Translations under genes and position numbers: made by a program | NCBI GenBank assembly: GCA_013180625.2 | Contig: SNVD02000262.1 | Span: 1 to 64,000 of the forward strand | From: Boswellia sacra | Taxonomy: Eukaryota; Streptophyta; Magnoliopsida; Sapindales; Burseraceae | Length of the DNA: 64,000 nucleotides | Reading direction: 5' to 3' | Notes under the pieces: model-generated | The model's input: only the letters and a program-made list of their open reading frames with translations | What the model was told of the DNA's origin: nothing | Database searches by the model: none | Shown: positions 47,501-59,226 of the stretch, piece after piece | Layout of the letters: the number at the start of each line of letters is the position of its first letter | Position numbering within the stretch: position 1 is the first letter of the stretch

Positions 47501-49480
47501 TAATTTTAACGTAAAAAGTGGTACATTTGATGATGATTAATGCAGAAATAAATATCAAGATTGAGAATTTATGATTAGAAAATCAATTTATCCCACGAAA
47601 GATGAAAGAAATTAAAAATAAATGTGAAGGAAAATACAAAACTTAGGGGATTGCATTTACATACATAGAGAAGCTAGAGATCTTTTTATACAAAACTAGA
47701 CATAAATTTATAGTAATTGATCTACAAAATCCAGTAGTCAAGATGGTTGATGAATTGATAGCATTAAATGCAACATTTTAATTTTTATTCTTAATCATTA
47801 GATTTTGCAAGATAAAAGGTTATAAATTTGTGTCAAAACATACTTTATACATATGGGAAGGGATCTTTTGACAAAAACTATATATAAATTTCTAGCCATT
47901 CCAATGGTATCAATATGATGAAGCTTTTACCATAAAAGAAGAAAGGATAGTTTAACAATATAACTATAACATTACCAGTACTCTCACCTGCAGTTAATTT
48001 AAGGGTCTTTTTTTGTTGAAAAAGTTTTAATTACAATTAATAATTTGATAATTGAGTGGGCTAGGCTCAATGTATAGACTATAATTGTTGGGCACCAAAT
48101 ATGTAGTATAAATATGCAGGATTCAAATAGCTTTTTGCATTTTGGATTTGTCTACTAGCAGGCATGTGGAGCCATTTTTGGAGTTTGGAATGATGCTTCC
48201 CACTTAACTGAAATAGACTTTGGTAGGTTATATATTTCTATATTTACTTTTTCTATTACAAGCTTATCACCATATTTTTTGGTTTTCTCTTATGAAACCA
48301 ACATGTTAGGTTAACCTTGCTAGATTAATTTCAATGTGACATTGTGGGATCAAAAAGCAACCCACTAAAACTGGTGAAGCTACCACATGAATTATCATAT
48401 CAGCTACCTTTCCCACTTTTTTCATTCTTTCTTACTCTTGAAATCTGAAAATAATTTACTGCAACAGAATAAGTCAACTGCAGCAGATTATTATAAGTGG
48501 TTAGTGCACGCCGGAATATTTTATGTGGGTTTGTAGACAGTGGAGTTGACTGGTTTTTAAGTTTGTTTTATTATTAAGTTGTTTTGTATGCCGTACATAT
48601 TTATATGTCAATTATGATTTTTAAGCTCATAAAGATTATGTATGCAGATTGCCATGTTTAATGCTTTCTTGTATTTTACTTCACTTTTAAACAACTTATT
48701 TGTCCCTTTACTAAATTTTTCGTGTTGGTCAATGTTAATTTTTTTTCTTGCTTGATTTTTGTTCTCTTTTTTTTCTTTGTCAACTAATAACTTTTTTAAC
48801 TTGAATTCATGAATGCAGGGTAGGCCATCAATTTGGAGAAGATGATACTTTGTCAAAAGCGTTGGATGGAGTCCAGATCAATGATATATGTTGGTTGTGT
48901 AACCTTTTTTTTATATATAAAAGACATTTAATTGTTGATAATGTTATGAATACTGTAACTATCTTGATTATGAATGAAATATCAAGACCTTAATTTCTAT
49001 GCTGTCTTGTTTTCTTACATATGTTTGAATGATTAGAATTATTATTTGATAATAGGTGTCCATGTGAAGAAATGACAAGTAAAAATTGAAAATAGACAAA
49101 ATTAATGCTATAACAATTATTTTTTTTAGCATTTTTAACAGGCTATAAAACTAAAAAATGAAAACAATTTATTGACTTTGTAGCTTCAAATGGAAGCCAC
49201 AAAATAATGTTTTATAGCTTTTAAGAAATGCTATAATGACTAGTTTCATAGCATTCAATGGTTGCTACAAAATGATGTGTTATAGCTTTTAAGAAATGTT
49301 ATAATAACTAGTTTCGTAGCATTCAATTGTGGCCACTAAAAGAATATTTGCAGCATTCCATAAATGCAATTAATGCTTAGACTTTTAGTTGTTTGGCCTA
49401 CCATAGCATGCTAGAAAATGCTGCGATTTACCTTTAGTAGCATTGGATGAATGCTACCTTATGCCATATTTGTTGTAGTG
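44541..49480. mobile_element. Nested 4.9-kb CACTA element inside the ALG6 exon
   Basis: Left end CACTACAACAAAAATG, right end CATATTTGTTGTAGTG, with inverted repeats of about 28 bp continuing through TAAGGTAGCATT. The target duplication TTA lies at 44538-44540 and 49481-49483; removing the element and one TTA restores the ALG6 exon reading frame. Subterminal repeats based on 'tagcatt...aaatgctac' occur at 44560-44770 and 49120-49460. No transposase found. Interior described separately. Confidence 0.93.
44789..48900. other. Interior of the nested CACTA: possible captured exons of an unrecognised gene
   Basis: Exon-like pieces on the plus strand, not identified: a Ser/His-rich frame at 44789-45109, an acidic piece at about 45370-45535 (FGDDFVKHEEGFEEMMK) ending in a GT donor, a piece at 48161-48221 (ACGAIFGVWNDASHLTEIDF) before a GT, and one at 48820-48890 after an AG (VGHQFGEDDTLSKALDGVQ). 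These could be exons of one or more captured genes or chance. The remainder is AT-rich and featureless. No transposase motif was found. Confidence 0.3.
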
Positions 49481-50099
49481 TTACTGGGGTCTTGACTATC
49501 CTCCCCTCAGTGCCTACCAGAGTTACATTCATGGCCTTTTTCTTAGATTTTTTGATCCAGACTCTGTTGCCCTCTTTTCTTCTCGTGGTTATGAAACCTA
49601 TATCAGGTTCGTATCATTACACTTTTTTTATGATCACCCTTCAGTTACTGATTTTTAAATTTTCTTTCACTTTCTAATTTATGTCTGTTTTTCTTTGCAG
49701 AAAACTGCTGATGAGATGGACAGTTCTATCCTCTGATGCTCTGATATTCTTTCTTGCTATTTTTTATTTTGTTTTCGTGTACTACACTAATCACAAAAAC
49801 ATCCGAAAAAGCGATATAGGGTGGCACATTGCAATTCTTCTAATCAATCCGTGTCTAATATTAATCGACCATGGTCATTTTCAGGTATTAAAGATCTTTT
49901 GCTTAGTTGCTTGTTGCTTGTTCCTTTTTTTTACTGTTTATTCTGAATTGTCAATAAAGACCATTTCTCATTCTTTATGGTTCTCAATCAGTACAACTGC
50001 ATCAGCTTGGGCCATACTTGGGTGCTATTGCTGGTATCTTTGCTCAGAAGGATCTTGAGCCAGTTTCCTGTTCACTCTTGCTCTTAACCATAAACAGGT

Positions 50100-51687
50100 G
50101 CTTTCTCCATGTTACTCTTGCTTTGCGTCCTAGCTTTTCAGTTATCTTTCTAAGCTTTTGCACTTATCCCAAATAGTAGCAAATTTTACCTGTTATAACC
50201 ATAGGTAGTTCAAATATGCTTAAAACCCTCCAATTTGTAGACCTTTGCTGTGCCAAATTATCAGTTGGGTTTTATATAGGTTTTTTTTTAAATCTTTTTT
50301 ATTTTTATAATTTTAGTAATTGACTGATTCATGTTCATACAATATTTGTCTTCATACTATCTCTCTAGTCTATTAATTTCTTATCATGTAATTAAGGTGA
50401 TGATTCATGTGATAGGTGGATAAAATGTCTATTGAATGCCTGTGATTATGGAATTGGTTATTGGTGTCAAGCAACAGAGGTTTGATGAAATCTGCTGATC
50501 TTTATCAAAAATAGTATACATGTGGGGTCGTCTTGGGACATTTCTTAGGTTTAAATCTTATCAATAGTTTTGTATAATAAAAACTGCTCTGATGACCGAT
50601 TGAATCTGAAATCTTGGCGCACATTTGATTCGGTATTACTTTTATTCCACTTTAAATTGGTTGGGGCATTGTCTGCAACCATTGAAGTTCAGAGTATTGA
50701 ATTCTATGATGATTGGATTTCTGCATAAGAGCTTAGTTCCATTCAACCTTATATGGAAGTGCTAGCTGTTAGCCTACAGAACCATGCAAGCAGAACTGCC
50801 ATCAAATTCAAACTCACATGATATCTTTGCATGTCTATCCTTTCTTTATCCATGTTTATGTAGTTAATTTTCATATTTAATCCCTTTCATCTGCAAACTG
50901 AATACTTTGGACTATTATAAGTTGTGCCTTTCATTACAGTCAAGTGTTTTTAATATATTGCAGAAAAATGTTTGTTCATAAGGCTTTCCATGAAACTGTT
51001 GTAGTGAATTAAATCTATGACATGGTTTTGGAACTAAAGTTGAAGAAAAATGTTCTACCACTATTGAGTTGTAAAGATGAAGTAAATCAGCAATATTAGC
51101 TACTACTTTGTGTGTGAAATCCTTAGAAGCGAATAGAGAGGAAGCAACACAGAAAAGAAGTTTGGTGTGATCTTGTTTTCATCTTCACTGGAGTTGTCCA
51201 AGGGTCTCTGCAAACATAAGCTCTTCTTACAGCATATGTTTATGCAAGGTTTTTTAGCATATTGAATGAATTTTAACGTAGTTGAATTTATTTTAGTGGA
51301 AGAAGTATTTAAGCCACTTCAAGATAAGACTGATATCTCAAGTTTGTGTACAATTGTTTGGTTGCAATGCTTTATTGCATTTCTGCACATCTATAGAGCT
51401 ATGCTTGCGTACATGCTGTATTAAACAGATGTGAAACTAACTTGTAGGATGGCTGAGAAGAAACACCAAACACTTTGCTGGTTTTCTTGTATCTATTAGC
51501 TGGCAATCTCCATTTGTAATCCATTTCTCTAGCTTATCCGTAGGTGGAATTTTATATAAATAAGTAGCATGATTTTTTTAATATATAATTTTTTTGGTGT
51601 GTTTTCTGTTTATTTTACTATTTTATTAACAAGCAGTTCAGAGAGTACGTGGATGACACTTAATTGTTAGATGTTATTGTTGTGCAG
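50100..51687 (+). other. Long intron of the ALG6 fragment
   Basis: 1.6 kb between the exons ending near 50096 and starting at 51688, T-rich with no ORF or element recognised. Its presence shows the ALG6 copy came from genomic DNA rather than reverse-transcribed mRNA. Confidence 0.6.
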
Positions 51688-52504
51688 ATGAGTGCATATT
51701 ATGCACCTGCTTTTTTCAGCCATCTCTTGGGTAAATGCCTAAGACGTAAGAATCTGCTTCTAGAGGTCATAAAACTGGGCATGGTGGTCTTAGGAACGTT
51801 CGCCATTGTTTGGTGGCCGTATCTTCATTCAGCAGATGTCGTTTTTGGGGTAAACAGCATCAAAATATTCTCTTTTGTTTATTGCACAATTTGTTGGTCT
51901 GACAGAAATCTGAGTCAGTTAATAGTATAGTTCTTGTTTTTCTGGCTTAGAGATGTGAATAATGGCCTTAGCTTCTCATATTTCAGAAACTAACATTCTT
52001 ACACGGACTTAATAGTTTAAAAGCATAGTATCAGATTTAGTTATATTATGAATATCTTGCTATAAATCAGCCCAGATAGCGATCGCTTTCATCCAGTGAG
52101 GGTTCTGTGGTGTTAAGAAGAGAAAGCTTATGAATTTTATTGAACATCCCATGTTCTGGCTAGATATACTAACACTAAATCTTTGCCATATGTGCTGGGT
52201 CACAGATGATGGATAGATCATATTAATTGAATCTTGAAGTAAACACATTAATTATTTTCTTGAACATGGTAAACACATTAATGATTTCTTGAACATGGTA
52301 AAGCTTTTCCAGACATGGAATTACCCATTATTGGTAATTGTTAGAAATAATTAGAAAAAAAGAAGAAAATATTGAATCGTTGATATGGATTGTGTATTGT
52401 TAAGGATAGTTATGGTTGTACAGCTTGCTGTTTAGATTTATATTGATGGGTGAAATTTTTTCATGCATATAAACTGCAGGTTGGGATTATACTAGGTAGT
52501 TTAA

Positions 52505-53098
52505 ATGTTAGCCAAAGGAAGGAAAATTCCTGGCAGGGGAGAAGCAGTGTCGATGAACTATGCTTTTGGTCCACATGAAGATGACATAATCATAAAACAT
52601 AGGCTTCTAACCCGCACAACCACCACGAGGGGTGAACCCCAGCTGAAGAAACTTCAGAAGAAGTTCACCTCGTTTGTACTTGAGATTGAGAAGGATGAGG
52701 ATAACTACAATGATTGCGCGAAACTTTCGAAAGCCTTCTTACAGGAGTTGTCCACTTTTGAGATTCCACTTCTCAAGAGCAAAGCTGTTATTGACGCAAA
52801 CCTCAGAGAGAAAGAGAACTTCAATTAATTGAAGGAAGAGATAAATAGGCAGATCTCACAAGCTCAGGCTGACATAGAAGATCTAAAGAAGCAACTTGAA
52901 GAGAGTAAGATTGAAAGACAGCACAAAAAGGAGTGTGAGGCTATTAGAAGATTGACTGCTACGCAGCCACCAAGATCAGAGATACAAAAGATCATTACAG
53001 ACCTAGAGAAGGAGATTGCTGCCCTAGAGGCTGAAAATACAGCTGGTTCAAGGTTGTTGGAGCTTCGCAAGAAACAGTTTGCTCTTTTGTTACAAGTG
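52505..53098 (+). pseudogene. THOC7: Captured THO complex subunit 7 (THOC7) fragment with one nonsense codon
   Basis: THOC7 is a coiled-coil subunit of the nuclear THO/TREX mRNA-export complex. ATG 52505 begins [20 protein letters not shown], followed by [20 protein letters not shown] and [23 protein letters not shown] at 52826-52828 stands where a Glu codon is expected, and the same frame continues [20 protein letters not shown] through [12 protein letters not shown] to a GT at 53099. About 198 codons are present against roughly 235 in the full protein; the final exon was not found. Apart from one nonsense codon it is well kept, so capture may be recent. It sits where ALG6 central exons should be. 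Confidence 0.92.
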
Positions 53099-54236
53099 GT
53101 ATGTGATGCTTTTGCATTTTCTTTTTTTGAGCTTTTATAATTGAATTAATGCTTCAGTCTGGTTGCAAGCAGTTTTGGCTATGATAATCATACAAGTCGA
53201 TCCTTTCTCATTTAGTTGGTCGGGAAATTTAGTAGTATTGAGGAAGTTTTTAAAACTGACACACATAAGATTACAGGGTTCGGTCTGTTTCTTTGTCAAT
53301 TATTTAAAGAACCCACACCTAAGAAGAAAATTTAATGAGCTTTATTAAGCTTAATGCTTATGGCAATTATTTCCATAGCACAGATTGTGGCAAAAATCTA
53401 AACATTTGAATCTTTTATATTGTATGTTATTCCACAACTTATATTGCTTTGTACTCATTGGCATGGTAAGTTCTGATCTTTTTTGGAAATATAATGCAAT
53501 TGTTGAACAGGTGTTCCCCTACTTTTATTTTTTATTTTAACTTGTATTAAATTTTAGTATTAAGTTTGAGAGACCTTGTATTTCATTCACTGATAGTACT
53601 TTATAGCACCAGTACCTTGTCAATCCTAGAAGTTGAATCATTTATCCAAATGCTTGGGGGTTTCATCTAGATTCAGTTACACTGGTTTTAGTGTCTTCTA
53701 AATTTTACCTTTTGCAATCTTGGTGTGTTTGTTTCTACCAGGAATATGGTTGTGATAAATCTTGTGGGTATTGTCATTGTAAATTAATCTAACTGTTAGC
53801 ATTATATTTTGTTAAAGAATATTCCTTAATCTTTATTGTGATATTAGCTAGACATGGAGATATAACTACTAAAATTAGATTTTCCCATGCATATGTAAAC
53901 TCGAAGTTGTTGGAATTGGGAAAAAGTTGTCAGAACCCTCCGTCCCTGTTGTTCTGCTTTAGTGTCCTCGATGTGTTGCAATAAGGTTCCTACAAAGCCA
54001 TGATTAGTTGTTTTCTGGATAAGACATGGATGCGGCGTTAGTTCTGTTTCTTATATTGCACAACACATAATGATGATGGTATAAAATAATGGGCTTCTAA
54101 ATAGTTCTTTCTCATTCTACTTATTTTCATTTCAAGGTAAGTAAAATTTCTTTTCCTTGCTTTGTCCACTTGACTCTTGGCATTTCTCTCATGTGGAAAT
54201 TGTTTGAATCATTGCTTGCATCTATAATCTGCAGTA
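53099..54236. other. Non-coding DNA between THOC7 fragment and last ALG6 exon
   Basis: AT-rich. Includes the THOC7 intron start and the intron preceding the last ALG6 exon; the junction between the two captures lies somewhere here but I could not place it. No other feature seen. Confidence 0.5.
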
Positions 54237-54593
54237 CATGAGAAGTCTATTCTGCTGCCACTTTTGCCTGCAAGCCTACTGGCTCTAGAAGAGCCACATC
54301 CTTTCAGATGGTTAACTCATAATGCATTATTTTCTATGTTTTCGCTTCTCTGTCGGGACAAACTGGTGTTACCATACATGGCCGTCTATGCTCTATTTAC
54401 TCTTCTTTACTATGCACCTGGTGGAAGATCACATGGGATGAAAACCAAGCCTTCTGCCTCTTTTGCATCGATTATGATAGGCTTTCTTTATTTGTGCTCA
54501 TTTGTTCTTCATATTGTTTACTTAACCATGCGTCCTCCTGCAAAGTTCCCTTACCTCTTTGAAGCAGTGATAATGCTTCTTTGCTTCTTTTAG

Positions 54594-55433
54594 TTCATTT
54601 TGTTTGCCTTTCACAGTAATGCAAAGCAATGGTTGTTATCCAAGCATTTTCTTTTATCATTGAATGAGATCACTATAAATAAACTAGCTTTGGTTATTGT
54701 AAAATGAAGAAATGTGTTCAAGTTTTGCTACCAGTTATCTTTTTATGTAAAGCCTATTTAAAGAATTTGAGCTAGGAAAATGATTTTTTTTTTTTTTTGT
54801 GTATGTAGACAGAATTTATCACAATACTGCTACAAGTTTTAGGTTCTCACCTTTTCTATTTATAAAATTGTAGATGAATTACGAATGGCCGTAAAGGAGG
54901 TTTATGTGATAATGGCAGTGAATGTAGGCAATGTGAAGAGGCATTGGTTGCAATTAATTACAGTGGAGAAGTCTTTGAAGCGGTAACTCTTTAATCTGAT
55001 TAGTGGTCCTGGAAGTTTTTCTAGTTCTTGTTATACCAAAATATGATTTATCATAGTGTCATGACTTGAATCCATTGAACGTATTCATAAATGTCCGTCT
55101 GTAGTTACTACCAATGTATTGACAGATCTGATTTCTGGGGAGGAGAGTCAGAGCTACTGGTTAGTACTCATTTTTATAAAGTTAACGGCTGTGCTGGTGT
55201 TTGATATCTTGTAGACTTTTAGTGATTATCTACTTTATATGTTTGTGTTTGTATATATATTAAATTATTCTCTTTGCAAATTTATTGTTTCTATATGATT
55301 AAGCAGAAATAGAAGATCTGAAATATCAAATGTCTTGTTTTATTTTATTGTATTTTGATTTTCTCTTTAGATGTTCACGATGAAGTTAGTATTAGATATC
55401 TAACTCTAGGCATGACGGTTGCAATGTTGCTAG
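54594..55433 (+). other. Possible small exons of unrecognised origin
   Basis: After the ALG6 stop there is 3' flanking-type sequence. A short open piece at about 54893-54982 (DNGSECRQCEEALVAINYSG) before a GT looks exon-like but I do not recognise it, and a smaller one lies near 55128-55160. They may come from the same source as the next fragment or a different gene. Confidence 0.3.
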
Positions 55434-55528
55434 GTACTTGAAACAGGTGATCTTTTGACAGAAGTCACTGAAAGGGTGGACTATTTTGTGCAAGGAAAAA
55501 CGATAGCTGCTGGGAATTTGTTTGGAAG
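55434..55528 (+). pseudogene. CPSF160: Captured single exon of CPSF160 (CPSF1)
   Basis: A 95-bp exon between AG (55433) and GT (55529) reads VLETGDLLTEVTERVDYFVQ and then GKTIAAGNLFGR. I recognise this as the large subunit of the cleavage and polyadenylation specificity factor, which binds pre-mRNA 3' ends in the nucleus. Neighbouring exons were not found on either side, so this is an isolated fragment. Frame is intact within the exon. Confidence 0.72.
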
Positions 55529-56158
55529 GTCAGTATAAGCCTACCATGAACACGATAATATTGTTGTAGGAAATGTTTCATTGCTGCCAGCTTTGTGGTT
55601 GAAAAGTTTTTCAAGAATGTCTATTCATTTCGCATGGCAACTCAATATTTAATGCAATGTTTGTTTCATTTGGCTTGAAATTTGGAAAGGGATGCAGGGG
55701 GAAGGTATGCTTTTAGTTGATTTAACCTGTTAATACTTCTCAGCTCTTGCATTTTTGTAACTATTTTCCAGGATTTACTAATTATTATACACTATATGTT
55801 ATGTTATTTGCCTAGTGCTTCTTGTTAATATTTGAAGGTGTGACTCCTAAGTCTTCTGGTTCCATGCAAGTTTGACAAGAAATGTAGATGTTATTACAGT
55901 TAAAGATGAAAATTGATCAAAGAATGTTCTTGCTTTTTATAGACTGAGGGTTGAATTTTGTTTTTGTATATTTCTTTGAACAATTTCTGCTCTTAGGATG
56001 GCCTTATCCTCTTTTTTATGGTCAGCATATCCATAATCTTCTTTGTTTACTAGGGGGGAAGAAAAAGGAATCCTGTTGCTTTCGGTTAATGAAAATTACT
56101 AGGTGGGAGTTGTTGCGGTCAAGTCTATAACACAAAGAAGCGCGACGAAGGCAACGTA
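55529..56158. other. Non-coding DNA between CPSF160 exon and presequence-like exon
   Basis: T-rich intron-like sequence with no recognised exon. A junction between two captured loci is expected here. Confidence 0.5.
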
Positions 56159-56455
56159 ATGCGACCTTTGAGTCGTGGCTTCCTTTCCACCGCTTCCCAT
56201 CTCTCCTCACCTCGAAATCTTCTGTCAGTGTCACCCACCAACGCCATCACAATCAGCGTTCTTCAAACCAGAAGCCTCGGGTTTCATGCCACCGAACCCA
56301 AAATGAGAAAGAAGGAAGAAGTAGATAATCAGAAAAGTAATATACAATCAAATCCTCGCGTCAATAAGCTCCAACAACTCATTCATAACTCTTCTGGTAC
56401 TCTAAAACAGAACCCACTTGCAGTTTCTTATGAAGTTTCTGATTTTTTTTTCTGG
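56159..56455 (+). pseudogene. Captured first exon with organelle presequence-like N-terminus
   Basis: ATG 56159 opens a frame of 99 codons. The first 45 residues are rich in Arg, Ser, Leu and Ala with no acidic residue (MRPLSRGFLSTASHLSSPRN), as in mitochondrial or plastid presequences. Later comes the charged segment KMRKKEEVDNQKSN and RVNKLQQLIHNSSG. I do not recognise the family. It ends in run-on sequence, probably past a lost splice site. No following exon was found before the CACTA subterminal repeats. Confidence 0.45.
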
Positions 56456-56939
56456 TGAATCTGGTATGAATATCGGTGACTTTTGTTGTTGAAGGTGAAG
56501 ATGGATTAATTGCTTTATGTATGTTTAATTGTTTATGCATATATTTAGTGTTGAATTAGGGCATCTTGAGCTTTTTGTCTTCCATTCTAGGCTTGATGAG
56601 ATGACAAATGTAGATAATTTGATTGAGTTTTTGAGGACAGCAGCTTTGGTTATCACTTTGGGCCGAGATTTTATATATTTTTTAATGCCCTTTTGGAGTA
56701 AACCCAGAGAGAGTTTCTTGCTAACGTGTTGAACATAACCCTTTTACTTATTAATTTCATATAACGAATTTATAGTGCATAATTGGTGCTTCTGAATTCA
56801 ACACTGTTCTCTTTTCAGAAATATTTTTATAGGTGCTCATTTCATGTATGTTTAATCTAGGACAGTACAGTGGATGCATTTTTATTTTATGTAAATAAAA
56901 CATTGATTGAATGGAATGCATTTCAAGAAATACTATATA

Positions 56940-57775
56940 ATATAAATAATTTTTTTGAAAAATATTTATAAATATATATATTCATACTTGACGGTTCAAA
57001 ACAATGATAATCAAGAAATACTATTCTCAAAAACTTGACAATAATAAACCGTCAAATATGAGCTAAACGAATATGAGGTAAAAATTGTCATATTTGACAG
57101 TATCTAGACGAACAAGTATTAATAAACTGTCAAATATGAGCTAAAAATTCTGTAATATTTGATAGTAACAAATATTAATAAACAGTTAAATATGAATTTG
57201 GTCATACTTGACAGTATCCAAACGGACAAGTAATAATAAATAGTTAAATATTTGACTGTCAAATATGAGCTAAAAATATTCGTCTACAAAAAAAGAGTCA
57301 AATATGAGCCAAAAATTTTGTCATACTTGACAGTATTTAACCGGTCAAGTATTAAAAATACTACTTTACAATAATATTTGCCTGTAAAAAAAGAGTCAAA
57401 TATTATTTTACGCTCACATACTTGACGGTTAAAAGCAATCAAATATGAAAAAATTCTTCATCATATTTGACGGTTACTGTCAAATATTACTAACAATAAT
57501 TTAAATATTTTGACCGTTAATTTTGTCATATTTGATGGTTGATGTCAAATATTTCTTCCATAAACCGTCAAATAATGCTAAAAATTTGAATTTCAAACGT
57601 ATATAAACTTGACTATTTTGTAAGAGTCATATATGTTATAGTGAATATTTGACTGTTTGACCAACTGTCAACTATTATCATATTTGACGGTGACATATAT
57701 GACATGCAATAACCGTCAAATATTATCATATTTGACGGCTAAAAACAGTCAAATATTAGCTTTTTTCTTGTAGTG
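56940..57775. repeat. Right subterminal repeat array of the large CACTA
   Basis: Dozens of short copies in both orientations of a unit near GTCAAATATGAGC / CATATTTGACGGT, ending in the terminal TTTCTTGTAGTG. Such arrays are the usual binding region for the CACTA-encoded DNA-binding protein. A sparser version is at the left end (41095-41210). Confidence 0.85.
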
Positions 57776-59226
57776 GACTGGGGTCGATCCACGAGGAAGG
57801 GGATTTAGCGCTACAAAATATAAGGTAAACAAATATGATATGAATAATTCAAATGAGTAACAAGATGGTATTAATAAATAAAAGCAAGATGATAGTTGAT
57901 ATAACCGATCATTCAATTGTAATCAATAATAAGAGGTGGCTAAACCATCCATGGAAATGAAGAACAATTAAGTAATAAACAAGAATACTTAAATACACAA
58001 ATAAGAGAAATTGACACAATAATAATGAAAGCTAAGGTTAAGGGATCTGCCCTTGATATATCAAATAAGGATAAACAACCCAATTATAACTCAATTAGAA
58101 TCCACACATCAAGGAGGTTCCAATCGGAAGGTAAGTCATTTAAGCCCATTTTAGTTATCTGAATTATATTTGTTTCGTTACCAATATTTATACCCATTCT
58201 TGTAAATAGGTTCAAGCATCCAATGTGCCAATCACTATATGTCTACAACAAATCAAGATTCCTAACTGGACTTGTACTGGTAAGGAAGAACTATACGACA
58301 TCTAGAAAGGATACAAGCATTTGATGTGCCAAGGATTGTCTATAGTGGATCAAGACCTCCACTTTACGAGTGGAGTCAAGATTGATTAAAGAAATAAATA
58401 TAAATCATATAAAATAAATATCAAAAGATTACGATTATAAAGTACATGTCAAGAGTTAGAAAATCATTATTCTTATATCAAGGGTTTCACCCTTTTACCT
58501 TAGCAACAGAGAATTTAGCAAGACATTATAAAAGAAAGAAAACAAATTACAAGAAAAAAAAGATTTATTAATAACATAAAAACACAAGAGAGAAAAACAC
58601 AATAACAAGAGATCCTAGCCAAGGCTAAGATGCCTTAATATGTCACAAGGCACCTCTATTTATAGATACATTCAGGGGCACACTTGTCAAATTATAAAGG
58701 GACAACTGTAAAATATCTTGTTCACAATTTAGATCATTATGTTCACTAAATTTGACCACCAATTTCGGCATCAAATTATTTAGAATTTTGATCATATGTC
58801 TGCATGAAACTTGTAGATATTTCTCTCAGCTTTCTATAACATTTTGATTCACTTGATTTGGATACGTATATCAAGAGATATGGTCAAAATACGGAGGCAT
58901 AATCAGGCTAGGTCGAAACTACAGATGGGTTCACTTCAATCCCATTTTTGGTCTACTAAGAGCCCAAATTTGATGATTCTTGTGAAATAAGATCTTGTAG
59001 ATAATTTAATCCGCTTTTTAACAAATCAAGATTTGCATCATTCTGATTTGCAAATAGAAAGTTATGCCCATTTTACCAAACCTATAACAAAAACCAAAAT
59101 TAAGGTGAAGTTAATTCAAAAGACGCAAAGATTACAAATATGCTTAAGTTGAGGAATTTAATGACACTATCAGTGCAAAATAATGGATTAAGCTCTTATT
59201 AATCATACACATTTAAGTATTCATCA
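57776..59226 (-). repeat. 5' LTR of element 3, right fragment
   Basis: Continuation of the LTR begun at 41008. 57776-57778 is the GAC duplication; from 57779 it matches 30011 onward (TGGGGTCGATCCACGAGG) to the end TTCATCA at 59226. Together the two pieces give about 1.5 kb, like the solo LTR, and retain the segment deleted from the 3' LTR. Confidence 0.9.

Larger units (their letters stand above)
44254..54593 (+). pseudogene. ALG6: Captured ALG6-like glucosyltransferase, interrupted and missing central exons
   Basis: ALG6 is the ER multi-span enzyme that adds the first glucose to the dolichol-linked Man9GlcNAc2 oligosaccharide. Exon 1 starts at ATG 44254, has TGA at codon 24, then KGIGASFLCIALFALLVRVA and SLHPYSGAGNP. 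A CACTA splits it after NDLSY (44540); it resumes at 49484 with WGLDYPP. Later exons: 49701-49884 (KLLMRWTVLSSDALIFF, LILIDHGHFQ), 49992-50096 (YNCISLG, with an indel), 51688-51850 (MSAYYAPAFFSHLLGKCLRR). The central catalytic-domain exons are missing, with THOC7 in their place, and the C-terminal exon is at about 54237-54593 (THNALFSMFSLLCRDKL, KFPYLFEAVIMLLCFF). Intron-bearing and non-functional. Confidence 0.88.
41073..57775. mobile_element. 16.7-kb CACTA transposon packed with host gene fragments
   Basis: Termini are CACTACAAGAAA at the left and TTTCTTGTAGTG at the right, with imperfect inverted repeats reaching into CTAATATTTGAC. The 3-bp target duplication GAC lies at 41070-41072 and 57776-57778, and the uninterrupted target is seen in sister LTRs (near 30005 and, inverted, 39779-39792). 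Subterminal arrays of 'gtcaaatatgagc'-type repeats fill about 56940-57775. Cargo in plus orientation: FREE1, ALG6, THOC7, a CPSF160 exon and a presequence-like exon. No CACTA transposase was found, so it is non-autonomous. It contains a second CACTA at 44541-49480. Confidence 0.92.
29972..59226 (-). mobile_element. Athila-like element 3 (minus strand) with nested insertions
   Basis: From right to left: 5' LTR (59226-57776 plus 41072-41008, split by a CACTA), PBS (41001-40984), gag, protease, RT-RNase H-integrase, cargo ORF X, cargo LOG, 3' untranslated region and 3' LTR (31244-29972). It is flanked by TGCC (29968-29971 and 59227-59230). Its own length without the solo LTR and CACTA is near 11 kb. 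It belongs to a different family from elements 1 and 2: LTRs are unrelated by eye and RT is only about 70% identical, yet it carries the same two cargo genes. Multiple stops show it is inactive. Confidence 0.88.

Noticed and set aside
44254..54593. A functional native ALG6 locus with an unusually long intron
   Set aside because: TGA at codon 24, an indel in the third exon piece, missing central exons replaced by THOC7, and flanking CACTA ends with a GAC duplication all point to a captured pseudogene.
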